Shown piece after piece: positions 1 through 6,735 of a stretch of DNA of 49,117 bases (position 1 is the first letter of the stretch; each line of letters starts with the position of its first letter). Both the position numbers and the translations under genes were made by a program. The notes beneath the pieces are model-generated. The model was not told the DNA's origin. It did not search any database and saw nothing but the letters and a program-made list of their open reading frames with translations. The DNA comes from DASXZH01 sp036502005 (GTDB taxonomy: Bacteria > Armatimonadota > Fimbriimonadia > Fimbriimonadales > Fimbriimonadaceae): contig DASXZH010000047.1 of the NCBI GenBank assembly GCA_036502005.1, positions 1 through 49,117 of the forward strand, written 5' to 3'.

Positions 1-101
1 TTGATATCTACCTCCACATATACAATCAGGAAAGACTTCACTCTTCATTAGGATACAAATCCCCTGACCAGTTCTACCGAGAGGCTCTAAATGTCTCTTA
101 A
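1..101 (+). CDS. IS3-family transposase, C-terminal end (partial)
   Basis: The frame that opens at position 3 runs to a TAA at 99-101. It encodes about 32 residues with the ending typical of IS3-family OrfB (DDE integrase-like) transposases: a YNQERLHSSLGY block followed by SPDQFY. In the family this block lies just after the catalytic glutamate. The rest of the element is outside the window. The stretch after the stop (about 110-130, GGTGTCTACAAAAAAGGG) looks like an IS3-type right terminal inverted repeat, but the other end is not available to confirm it. Confidence 0.8.
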   Translation, partial: DIYLHIYNQERLHSSLGYKSPDQFYREALNVS

Positions 102-166
102 CAACTTATCAATAGGTGTCTACAAAAAAGGGCTCACTCCAGAGGGGAGAGCCTATTTCATAAATT

Positions 167-262
167 TGCGGCTTATGCGGCATCAAGCCGCCTGATTTAA
201 ACGCGGTCAAGCCCGCGTACTCTAAATCCGGACAAGCGCGGTCAAGCCCGGAGCACTCTAAA
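167..262. repeat. Dispersed palindromic repeat (CAAG-loop family), double copy
   Basis: This is the first of a family of interspersed repeats made of a short GC hairpin with a CAAG-like loop, then CCTGATTTAAA, a second hairpin ACGCGGTCAAGCCCGCGT, and the tail ACTCTAAA. Here the second half is duplicated. Related copies lie at 1841-1893, 3186-3215, 6493-6545, 6644-6718, 9168-9219 and 9311-9360, always between tail genes. The first tail gene starts 11 bases later without an obvious ribosome binding site. Confidence 0.75.
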
Positions 263-273
263 GTGAAAACCCA

Positions 274-930
274 ATGATTGTTGACAACATCATTCTTGAT
301 ATCAGCGCCACCGTGAACGGGTGGAATGTGACCAGGAAGCCAGGCGCGAGTGTGACGGTGACCGATTCCGGCGCGGCTTATGGGGTTCGGAAATGGTCGT
401 ATTCGATGCGTGGCTACGAGATCCCTTTCAAGTATATGGTTGCTAGCCAGTATGCCGCTTTAATGGCTTTCTTTGATCTCCAGGGATTGGATAGGGGATT
501 CCTGCTTTGGGCGGTGGATGGGTTCTATCTTTTGGATGAGTCCATTGGGAGTGGCGACGGTTCGACGACTACTTTTCAGCTAGGGCAGACGGTTTCCAAT
601 GGGGTGACTAGCTTTACTCGCACGATTTACCATCCGGTACCAACCGGAACGGCGGTTCCACCCCAATATCAGGGGGTTGGGAATCCTTCCAGCGGGAACG
701 CCTTTAACACCATTAAGGTTAACGGCGTTACGAAGACGGAAGGGACGGATTACACGATTGACGCTTCGACGGGCGTGGTGACCTTTGCTACCGCGCCGGG
801 CTCTGGGCTGGCGGTTACGTGGTCGGGCTGGTATTACACGCCGGTTCGGTTCACGAAGGATTTCGAGATGAACTTTAACTCGATTTATGGGGAAAGCACG
901 GTGGATTTGATGGAGATTTTTTACAGTTAG
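274..930 (+). CDS. Phage tail assembly protein, DUF2460 family (GTA gp12-like)
   Basis: The 218-residue product has the DUF2460 pattern: an N-terminal beta-rich segment with YGVRKWSYSMRGYEIPF, then the HQY-like AALMAFFDLQGLDRGFLLW block. Near the C-terminus is a VNGVTKTEGTDYTID beta element, also seen at the end of the protein at 6736-8769, and a final TKDFEMNF strand. DUF2460 proteins sit at the tail tip of siphophages and correspond to gp12 of the Rhodobacter gene transfer agent. The next genes (DUF2163, NlpC/P60, hub) keep the GTA/siphophage order. No Shine-Dalgarno sequence is visible. The family call is by motif memory and is fairly firm. Confidence 0.75.
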   Translation: MIVDNIILDISATVNGWNVTRKPGASVTVTDSGAAYGVRKWSYSMRGYEIPFKYMVASQYAALMAFFDLQGLDRGFLLWAVDGFYLLDESIGSGDGSTTTFQLGQTVSNGVTSFTRTIYHPVPTGTAVPPQYQGVGNPSSGNAFNTIKVNGVTKTEGTDYTIDASTGVVTFATAPGSGLAVTWSGWYYTPVRFTKDFEMNFNSIYGESTVDLMEIFYS

Positions 931-938
931 GAGGAAAT

Positions 939-1184
939 ATGGCTTCGACTTTAACATTCAAAGAAAAGAACGCGCTTACGATGTTCGGCAAAGTGAGGAG
1001 TGGTGAAATCTTCCGCTTTTACTCGGTTGACGAAGCGCCCAACGGATGGGGTCAATACTTCATAAAGAAAGGGCTATGGGGCGCGGTGCCGGTTGATGTG
1101 ATGTCGTCGGGCAAGCCTGTAAAGGTTAAGTGGGCAACCCGGATCATCACTTTCGAAATAGTTCAGGCGGGAGTGTCGGCATGA
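939..1184 (+). CDS. Hypothetical small protein in tail module
   Basis: An 81-residue basic protein of unknown function with no signal peptide or membrane segment. It has a strong ribosome binding site (AGGAGG, five bases before the ATG) placed right after the stop of the DUF2460 gene, so the two are probably co-translated. Its stop codon overlaps the next start as ATGA (1181-1184). I do not recognise a family. Confidence 0.7.
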   Translation: MASTLTFKEKNALTMFGKVRSGEIFRFYSVDEAPNGWGQYFIKKGLWGAVPVDVMSSGKPVKVKWATRIITFEIVQAGVSA

Positions 1185-1834
1185 CAAGACGTAACTTTTT
1201 CAGCGCGGCTTTTGCGGCTATTCTCAGTGTGCCGGTGGCGGCGATCGCGGCGAAGACCGAACCTGGCAAGCGGGTATCGCGCAATTGCGTAACGAAGACC
1301 CTCGGATCGCTGGAGTGCAAGTTTAAAGGCGACTTGGACCGTATTTGGGCGCGCGATGTAGCCGTTTGGGAGGCGCGGCACGACTGGGTCCTTCGTTACG
1401 TGTACCCTAACTTTGACGGCGCCGCGATTACGCCAACTCTTGGAGAGTGGGTTGACAGCGCTTCTCAGAAATACTCTGCCTTCGTGAGTTACCGGAATTG
1501 GAAAACCGGCGCCATCGTGGGGCCCTTTCTTCTGCAACTCGAAGAGTATGGAAATCAAATTCCCTATTCGCTTCCAACAGAGACCATAGATCTCAGCTTT
1601 CACTATGGGCTCACGTCCTACTATGGCTTCGGTGACAGGACGCGCTATCCGGCCGAGGGCGGTTGGCGAGAAGTCACCGTAAAGTGGGAAAATGGCGATC
1701 CTTCGAGGAAGGAAGTTAGTCGCACTGAAACGTTTATTCCTGCCTTCGAGCCCTTTACGTGGACGACCGAGTTTCCGTTCGGCACTACGACTTCGCGCGG
1801 GTTAATCCCGTCCACCAAGCACCTACAAGTTTGA
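1181..1834 (+). CDS. Hypothetical protein with twin-arginine-like signal peptide
   Basis: The start at 1181 is chosen over an upstream in-frame one at 1130 because it forms an ATGA overlap with the preceding gene and exposes a good signal peptide: MTRRNFF followed by a hydrophobic Ala-rich run ending AIAAK. The RRNFF motif resembles a Tat signal. The mature part (about 190 residues) is rich in Trp, Tyr and Pro, has two early cysteines (RNCV, LECK), and matches no family I know. An exported protein inside a phage-tail gene set is unusual, because virion parts assemble in the cytoplasm. Confidence 0.7.
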   Translation: MTRRNFFSAAFAAILSVPVAAIAAKTEPGKRVSRNCVTKTLGSLECKFKGDLDRIWARDVAVWEARHDWVLRYVYPNFDGAAITPTLGEWVDSASQKYSAFVSYRNWKTGAIVGPFLLQLEEYGNQIPYSLPTETIDLSFHYGLTSYYGFGDRTRYPAEGGWREVTVKWENGDPSRKEVSRTETFIPAFEPFTWTTEFPFGTTTSRGLIPSTKHLQV

Positions 1835-1840
1835 GAAGAA

Positions 1841-1893
1841 AGCGGCGACAAGTCGCCTGATTAAAAACGCGGTCAAGCCCGCGTACTCTAAAA
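1841..1893. repeat. Dispersed palindromic repeat (CAAG-loop family)
   Basis: This is a clean single copy: hairpin GCGGCGACAAGTCGCC, spacer CTGATTAAAA, second hairpin ACGCGGTCAAGCCCGCGT and tail ACTCTAAAA. It fills nearly all the space between two tail cistrons. Confidence 0.8.
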
Positions 1894-1953
1894 ACCGTAG
1901 CGTCCCCCTCATTTATGCGCGGCTCGATGGCTTGCGCGGCTTCACAATTTCTT

Positions 1954-3150
1954 ATGAGAACCTTTCCTTCAGGCTTTTTCGCGTCTCAAACGCGGTGTTT
2001 TGCCGTGCTCATTTCTCGCACGGATGGGACGAAGTTTGGTCTTACCAACCACAATGCGCCGTTTAGTTTTGGCGGCAACACTTACCAGCCGGTTGACGGA
2101 GTTGACGTGCCCGAACTCAACCAGAAGGCAGGGACGAGCGTTGATGAGCTTGAGATCAAGTCGATTCTGAACGACAGTTTAGGCCGCATAACGCGGGCTG
2201 ATTTGTTAGCCGGGAGATACGACGGGGCGGATGTTTGGCTTTACGAGGTCGATTATGAAACCCCTACCGATAACATGATTCTGGGCAGGTTTCGGCCTGG
2301 TCTGGTGAAGATGGGTGATAGCGGCTACGGTCTGGAGCTTAGGGGCATTGAGTTCTTGCTGAAGAACCAGATCGGCAGGACGATTGAATACAACTGCGAT
2401 GCGATGAAGTTTGGGAACATTGTTTGCGATCCTGGCCAGACCTTGCGGGCAGCGAGGACGTTTGATAAGACCGTTTGCTTTGTGATGCCGGGCTCGATCT
2501 TTTCTTTTGATGTGCCGGTGACCACATTTAGCGCTTATGACGCCGGGACGACTTACGCCAAGGGCGATTACGTTTCTTATGGCGCTACGGATTCTTGGGG
2601 GCAGTCTCAGATATTTATCTCGCTTGCGGGTGGGAACGTTGGCAATACGCCTGCCGTGCCTTCTACCCACTGGCAGAGCGTGGGCTACCCGAACAACCCG
2701 GGCTACTTTTCGTTTGGCGACGGTTTGTGGACTGGCGGCGCGAACGATGGGCTTGGTTTTGATATTGGGAAGCAGCTTTTGATGAGCGCGGCCGCTTACG
2801 ACTCTGGCGCCACATACAGTGCGGGGTTCTATGTGACATCTGGGGGAACCACTTATGTTTCTCTTGTTGGTGGTAACTCTGGGCACACGCCATCTAGTTC
2901 GCCGGATTATTGGGCTGCTGTTTCTGGGAATCCGGTGACGATTCAGCGGATTATCGTTTCTCCGCCTGGTTTCTTTTCTGTTGCGGTTGGGGATACGTGC
3001 TCTATTTGTTTTGGGTGCGACCGGACGCCGGTGACTTGTCAGTCGGTTGTTAATCCTCTGAATCCAAGTGGGACTAACTTTGAAAACTATCAGGGCTTTC
3101 CTTTCCTCGCGGTTCCGGATCTGGTGAGGCAAGTGGGGCAAAGCGGCTAA
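1954..3150 (+). CDS. Phage tail protein, DUF2163 family (GTA gp13-like), with inserted sugar-binding-like repeats
   Basis: The N-terminus from 1954 (MRTFPSGF...TRCFAVLISRTDG...GLTNHNAPFSFGG) and the C-terminus (CSICFGCDRTPVTCQSV followed by NYQGFPFLAVPD) match the DUF2163 pattern, with the cysteine-rich end typical of the family. An upstream ATG at 1915 is in frame but gives a non-family extension. Two copies of a roughly 45-residue module (Y-x-SG-x-TY...G-x-Y...GN-x-G-x-TP...YW/HW) are inserted before the C-terminal part, at about 2529-2685 and 2796-2930. They resemble the CBM5/12-like repeats found in phage tail proteins. The family role is at the tail tip; an adhesion role for the inserts is inference. 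Confidence 0.8.
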   Translation: MRTFPSGFFASQTRCFAVLISRTDGTKFGLTNHNAPFSFGGNTYQPVDGVDVPELNQKAGTSVDELEIKSILNDSLGRITRADLLAGRYDGADVWLYEVDYETPTDNMILGRFRPGLVKMGDSGYGLELRGIEFLLKNQIGRTIEYNCDAMKFGNIVCDPGQTLRAARTFDKTVCFVMPGSIFSFDVPVTTFSAYDAGTTYAKGDYVSYGATDSWGQSQIFISLAGGNVGNTPAVPSTHWQSVGYPNNPGYFSFGDGLWTGGANDGLGFDIGKQLLMSAAAYDSGATYSAGFYVTSGGTTYVSLVGGNSGHTPSSSPDYWAAVSGNPVTIQRIIVSPPGFFSVAVGDTCSICFGCDRTPVTCQSVVNPLNPSGTNFENYQGFPFLAVPDLVRQVGQSG

Positions 3151-3152
3151 AT

Positions 3153-3180
3153 GTCGAAAGTCGAATGTCGAATGCCGGAT
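3153..3180. repeat. Heptanucleotide repeat array (GTCGAAA type)
   Basis: Four 7-base units (GTCGAAA, GTCGAAT, GTCGAAT, GCCGGAT) follow directly after the stop of the DUF2163 gene. This is one of many 7-bp-period arrays in the window. Confidence 0.85.
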
Positions 3181-3200
3181 CGGAAAAGCGGCGACAAGTC

Positions 3201-3297
3201 GCAGCACTCGAAAGCGTTTTGTCCCTACCTTACGAGTGGGTCCGCATTTGACCATCCTCCCCCGACCCCTCCTTGGAAAGGCGGGGAGAGCCTATTT
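3201..3297. repeat. 97-bp duplicated intergenic element with G/C hairpin
   Basis: This stretch recurs at 6530-6626 with the same length and only about three mismatches, which suggests recent copying. It begins with the tail of a CAAG-loop repeat and ends with a hairpin of CCCCTCCTT pairing with AAGGCGGGG, followed by GAGAGCCTATTT. The last bases supply a TATTTA box seven bases before the GTG start of the next gene. Confidence 0.85.
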
Positions 3298-3305
3298 AAA
3301 GTTAT

Positions 3306-3740
3306 GTGTATCCCCAAGAGTTTGCCCAGCTTTGCCGCTCCTACGTCGGAGTTCGGTTTTTGGAGGGTGGAAGGAATCCTAAGCAAGGGCTGGACTGCGT
3401 AGGTGTGATCGGTGCGGCCTTGACCGAGCTTGGCATTCCTTTTGAGGACGCTCATGGCTACTGCTTAAACCACGGATGCGATAACTACGGGCTGCTTTGC
3501 GGCCGGCTTTCTTCTTGCTTTTCTGTTGCATCCAGTCCGTGGTCGGTTGGTGATGTCATCGCCTACAAGCACCGGCTTTGCAACGGCCATGCGCTTGTTT
3601 ACGTGGGCGAGATGGGCGGCGTTCCGTTTGTGGTGGAGGCCGTACGCGGGAAGCGGGTTCAGCTTAGGCCGGTGGAAGGGGATTGGGCTACGAGGATCGA
3701 GGGGAGTGGTGGAGAGTTTAGCGTTTGGCGACTCTCGTAA
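3306..3740 (+). CDS. NlpC/P60-family cysteine peptidase, tail-associated (GTA gp14-like)
   Basis: The 144-residue product carries the NlpC/P60 signature: the catalytic cysteine in GLDCVGV (Cys31), the histidine in NGHALVYVG (His95), and the usual PWSVGDVIAY strand between them. In phages and gene transfer agents this enzyme follows DUF2163 and cuts peptidoglycan peptides during entry through the cell wall. The start is GTG at 3306, right after the mobile-looking repeat at 3201-3297, with no ribosome binding site at proper distance but a TATTTA box seven bases upstream. Confidence 0.85.
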   Translation: MYPQEFAQLCRSYVGVRFLEGGRNPKQGLDCVGVIGAALTELGIPFEDAHGYCLNHGCDNYGLLCGRLSSCFSVASSPWSVGDVIAYKHRLCNGHALVYVGEMGGVPFVVEAVRGKRVQLRPVEGDWATRIEGSGGEFSVWRLS

Positions 3741-3826
3741 ATCTCGATTTTCGAATCTCGAATGTCGATTGGGGAAGGGGAAATGTCTTGTGCGTTGTGT
3801 CTTGAGCCTTGAGCCTAACGCGGTAG
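3741..3826. repeat. Two adjoining heptanucleotide arrays of different unit sequence
   Basis: Units ATCTCGA, TTTTCGA, ATCTCGA, ATGTCGA occupy 3741-3768, immediately after the NlpC gene. A second array with units GTCTTGT, GCGTTGT, GTCTTGA, GCCTTGA, GCCTAAC runs 3785-3819. The unit sequence changes but the 7-base spacing is kept within each array. Confidence 0.8.
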
Positions 3827-3890
3827 ATCCACGACGAAGAGTCGATCACCCAAACTGAACCACCAGTTAACCTACCATCACTACACTTTT

Positions 3891-4253
3891 ATGCCAGACG
3901 TTAAATGCTTCTTCATCGGTGACACCGACGATGCCGACATGGATAAGTCGCGAATGCTGGAGTCCGGTGCGATGTGGTATGCGCCAACCGGCTACGCCTC
4001 TAGGATTGAACCGCATACCCCAGACAAGAGAATTCTTTGCGTTAAGTTGCCAAACGGTCACACGTGGGTAATCGACCACAAAGCCAATAACTGCACTCGG
4101 AAAGATGACTACGTTCATCGTTGCTGGGTAAGGCATGGCGAACCGCCAAATATCACAGTTGACAAGAACGGGGACACCTGCGGATGTGGCTGCTCAATTC
4201 AGTCGGGCGATTATCATGGATTCTTGCGAAATGGTGTTTTAGTTGATGCTTGA
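3891..4253 (+). CDS. Small phage-like hypothetical protein, Cys/His-rich
   Basis: A 120-residue protein with the pattern HRCWVRHGEPP, then CGCGCSIQSGDYHGFLRNGVL. Similar short endings (HxCW...GxPP...YHGFlxdGvl) recur in small uncharacterised phage proteins, so I read it as a tail-module accessory gene. The five cysteines and several histidines could bind metal, but this is a guess. It lies between the peptidase and hub genes, and its end overlaps the next ORF by eight bases. Confidence 0.65.
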   Translation: MPDVKCFFIGDTDDADMDKSRMLESGAMWYAPTGYASRIEPHTPDKRILCVKLPNGHTWVIDHKANNCTRKDDYVHRCWVRHGEPPNITVDKNGDTCGCGCSIQSGDYHGFLRNGVLVDA

Positions 4254-4428
4254 CGACAATCCTATCGCCGAGCGTATCACGCCTGCGAATCTCCGCGCAC
4301 TCTGTGCCGAAATTCCGGAAGAGATTTCGGCGCGTTGGGATGTTTGCCTTCCAGAAGCGGAAGCATTCCAAAAAGCTCTCAGCGAAGCACTAGATGCTCT
4401 ATTCGGAAAGGAAGCGGCTACGAGCTAG
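4246..4428 (+). CDS. Small acidic hypothetical protein
   Basis: A 60-residue acidic, probably helical protein starting at ATG 4246, inside the last codons of the preceding gene; the overlap of eight bases suggests translational coupling. No known domain is apparent. Coding status rests on the overlap and a normal-looking composition. Confidence 0.5.
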   Translation: MLDDNPIAERITPANLRALCAEIPEEISARWDVCLPEAEAFQKALSEALDALFGKEAATS

Positions 4429-4451
4429 TTAACAACGGGACTTCCTTTTTT

Positions 4452-4490
4452 CATCCTCCCCCGGCCCCTCCTTGGGAAAGGAGGGGAGAG
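4452..4490. repeat. C-rich palindromic repeat (CCTCCCCCGG...AAGGAGGGG)
   Basis: The stem CCCCTCCTT (4465-4473) pairs with AAGGAGGGG (4478-4486). The same element occurs at about 3250-3290 and 6583-6620, and partly at 130-155 and 9032-9058. It lacks a T-run and is not a standard terminator. Confidence 0.75.
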
Positions 4491-4510
4491 CTTTCCTCAC
4501 CTGAAACACC

Positions 4511-5923
4511 ATGTCATCACAATCTGTACCATTTATAGGTCTGCTCGGCGGGGCGATATTAGGCGCTGCGACGGGCGGCGGCGCTTTGATCGGCGAGTAC
4601 GCGTCGATCGGGGCCACAGTTGGCTCCATCGCTTCCGGCTTTCTTGCGCGGCCAAGTGCGGTAGGCGATGCGCATTTCACGAGTGTCACCTACGGAACGC
4701 CGATTCCGTATTGCTGGGCGCCGAAAGGGGCTGCCCTTGATGCAGCCCTCATTTGGGCAGAGCTGGGCAGCAACGGCACCTACCTGACCGATAACGGGGG
4801 CCCTGGGAAGGGAAAGCAAAGCGGAGACCACTACGCTTCAACCTTTGCCGTTTTGATCAAACAGGTGGGCATCACTTTTCCCGATGGGACGCAGGTAGAA
4901 AGGCCGTTTGTGATCGACCGGATATGGATGAGCGACAAGATCGTTTATCAATCCGCCACGGCAACGCCTATTGACGGTTGGTCTTCGGCTACGACCTACA
5001 ACTACGGTGATTACGCAACCGCTAGCGACAACCTTGTTTACTTCTCGTTAGGGAACGGGAATACAAATCACAATCCGGCAAGCGGGGCGAACCCGACTTG
5101 GTGGCAGGCTGCGCAAGGGACCACGACCAACATCAGTTTTACCCAGCATCCGCAGCCGGACGAATCCACCTTTACGCAAGCCGTGGATTCGGTAATGAGT
5201 GGCAGCATGGGGGTTGCCAACTGCAACGCTATGCGCGGCTGCTGCTATATCGTGATGCAGAACATGGATCTGTACTACATCGGCAACGCGCTTCCGCAGA
5301 TTATTAAAATTGAGGGGCATGACGGGGCTCCGGTGTGGTCTTCTGTGCTGAGCTACCAGAAAGGGGCATTTGCTGAAGATGGCGCGGGCGACCTGTATTG
5401 CTCACTTTCTGCGGCTAACCTGAACAACGCGCTTCCCACAGGGGCCACGAGCAACACCTACTGGCAGTATGTTCCGCCTTTGACCTATGCCGATATCTTT
5501 AGCGACGAATGCCGTTTGGCAGGTCTGCCGACTTCGGCTTTCGACTTTTCGGCGGCGGCCGTTGTGGCTCCTGCCGTTTATTCTTCTGGAACCACCTATG
5601 GCTACGGCGAATATGCGACGGGCAGCGATGGCCAGTACTACTATTCCTTGACCGTGGGGAACGAGGGGCACGATCCAACAGTGGCCGCTAACCAGGGGCA
5701 ATGGTGGCAGGCGGGGATGTTTCCGCAGCCGTTAACGGGAATGGTGAGGAACCAGCGGATGAGCGCTCAGCAGGCGGTAAGTGTGCCGATGACGCTGAAC
5801 GCCTGGGATATGGCCCCGATCGACGGTGTTATGACGCTTGTTCCGCGTGGTGGGGCTGTGGTGACTCTTCCGGATGGTTATAACCTTGCGGCCGATTTGG
5901 CGGCGACGAAGGAGAACGGATAG
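4511..5923 (+). CDS. Phage tail hub protein, N-terminal half (GTA gp15/tail-hub-like), with three sugar-binding-like repeats
   Basis: The 470-residue product starts with a Gly/Ala-rich hydrophobic stretch, then has the tail-hub signature VTYGTPIP, ALIWAELG, a Gly-rich loop, YASTFAVLI and IDRIWMSDKIVY, as in gp15-type tail proteins. It ends near the LVPRGG and DLAA part, where homologues continue into a second half; that half appears to be the ORF at 6736-8769. Three modules of the Y-x-SG-TTY...G-x-Y...GN-x-xH-x-P...WWQ type lie at about 4976-5113, 5332-5475 and 5575-5716, like the two in the DUF2163 protein. The large TIM-barrel domain of GTA gp15 is not seen. Confidence 0.7.
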   Translation: MSSQSVPFIGLLGGAILGAATGGGALIGEYASIGATVGSIASGFLARPSAVGDAHFTSVTYGTPIPYCWAPKGAALDAALIWAELGSNGTYLTDNGGPGKGKQSGDHYASTFAVLIKQVGITFPDGTQVERPFVIDRIWMSDKIVYQSATATPIDGWSSATTYNYGDYATASDNLVYFSLGNGNTNHNPASGANPTWWQAAQGTTTNISFTQHPQPDESTFTQAVDSVMSGSMGVANCNAMRGCCYIVMQNMDLYYIGNALPQIIKIEGHDGAPVWSSVLSYQKGAFAEDGAGDLYCSLSAANLNNALPTGATSNTYWQYVPPLTYADIFSDECRLAGLPTSAFDFSAAAVVAPAVYSSGTTYGYGEYATGSDGQYYYSLTVGNEGHDPTVAANQGQWWQAGMFPQPLTGMVRNQRMSAQQAVSVPMTLNAWDMAPIDGVMTLVPRGGAVVTLPDGYNLAADLAATKENG

Positions 5924-5925
5924 GC

Positions 5926-6225
5926 ATGGCAGAAGACATTCACGAATATTTGCCCCGCGATGTGGTGTTCAAAGAAGATGTAATCCACTTGCCTGGAGGT
6001 CGGATCACGCTCAAGATTTTAGGGCGGGGGGCGATTACGATATTTAGCGAAGAACTAGAACTTGGCCATGTCACTCTGGAATTCGGAAAAAATGGATATT
6101 TAATAGGCTTCGGCTATGGCGCGATAGACCCTACAGGAAACTTGGCTAATATCTCCATTCCGCCCTCTACGTCTCGGCAATGCCAAAACTGGAATGATAA
6201 CGATGACTCCGGGGCCATGCAGTAG
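5926..6225 (+). CDS. Hypothetical small protein
   Basis: A 99-residue ORF starting two bases after the stop of the tail hub gene, with AAGGAG about 10 bases upstream. It is beta-rich and has no recognised family. Its last 112 bases overlap a convergent minus-strand ORF (6114-6419) that has its own good ribosome binding site. It lies in the gap between the two hub halves. Confidence 0.5.
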   Translation: MAEDIHEYLPRDVVFKEDVIHLPGGRITLKILGRGAITIFSEELELGHVTLEFGKNGYLIGFGYGAIDPTGNLANISIPPSTSRQCQNWNDNDDSGAMQ

Positions 6226-6419
6226 TGCGCCATGGTCTCCTTCGCTTTTCCCACGGATTCTTTTATGCTTTGCGCCAAGTTGTCTCTCGCGATATCCCCA
6301 CCTACGATCCTATCCCGACCGGCATTAGGATCGATCCTAGCGAATATTACGAATGCTCCAGGTCTGTCTAAATGCTCGGATAGCTTGTCAATGGTTGGAT
6401 CGTCTAGTTTATGATTCAC
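6114..6419 (-). CDS. Convergent small hypothetical protein overlapping the preceding gene
   Basis: A 101-residue ORF with GTG start at 6419, preceded by AGGAGA at a 7-base distance on the minus strand, which is the main support for it. The N-terminal 70 residues look like a normal soluble protein (LSEHLDRPGAFVIFARID...GGDIARDNLAQSIKESVGKAKE). The C-terminal 35 codons are antisense to the end of the gene at 5926-6225. It is the only minus-strand gene inside the tail module. Confidence 0.45.
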   Translation of the reverse strand: MNHKLDDPTIDKLSEHLDRPGAFVIFARIDPNAGRDRIVGGDIARDNLAQSIKESVGKAKETMAHYCMAPESSLSFQFWHCRDVEGGMEILAKFPVGSIAP

Positions 6420-6492
6420 GAATTTGTCTCCTGTTGGCGTTCCCGTCTAACTTTCCACGGTCCAGGCGGGATGCCTGACTCTATCGTACTTT

Positions 6493-6718
6493 ACGGCGAC
6501 AAGTCGCCTGATTCAAAGCGGAACAGGCTGCAGCACTCGAAAGCGTTTTGTCCCTACCTTACGAGTGGGTCCGCATTTGACCATCCTCCCCCAGCCCCTC
6601 CTTGGAAAGGAGGGGAGAGCTTATTTCCTAAATGTGGGGAGAAAGCGGCGACAAGTCGCCTGATTTAAATGCGGTCAAGCCTCCCGATCGAATCGGGACA
6701 AGCTGCAGTACTCTAAAA
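6493..6718. repeat. Repeat cluster between the two tail-hub halves
   Basis: A CAAG-loop repeat (6493-6545) runs into the 97-bp element (6530-6626, also at 3201-3297). A second CAAG-loop repeat (6644-6718) with an extra CCCGATCGAATCGGG hairpin inserted follows. It accounts for most of the 316 bases between 6420 and 6735; no gene is seen there. Confidence 0.8.
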
Positions 6719-6735
6719 CCAAACAGGAATCTAAT

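Noticed and set aside
2206..3255. Long minus-strand ORF of 349 codons
   Set aside because: It is the shadow of the DUF2163 gene: Arg/Pro-rich, no known motifs, and it runs into repeat DNA.
3151..3402. Short + ORF between DUF2163 and the peptidase
   Set aside because: It is made of heptanucleotide and C-rich repeat sequence, and overlaps the peptidase in another frame.
4452..4490. C-rich hairpin as a transcription terminator
   Set aside because: The stem is strong, but no T-run follows and copies precede genes rather than follow operons.
4511..5923. TIM-barrel glycoside hydrolase domain expected in GTA gp15
   Set aside because: No such region is seen; the space is taken by the three sugar-binding-like repeats.
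6411..6668. Short + ORF before the second hub half
   Set aside because: Its translation is the same repeat text as at 3151-3402; it has no independent support.
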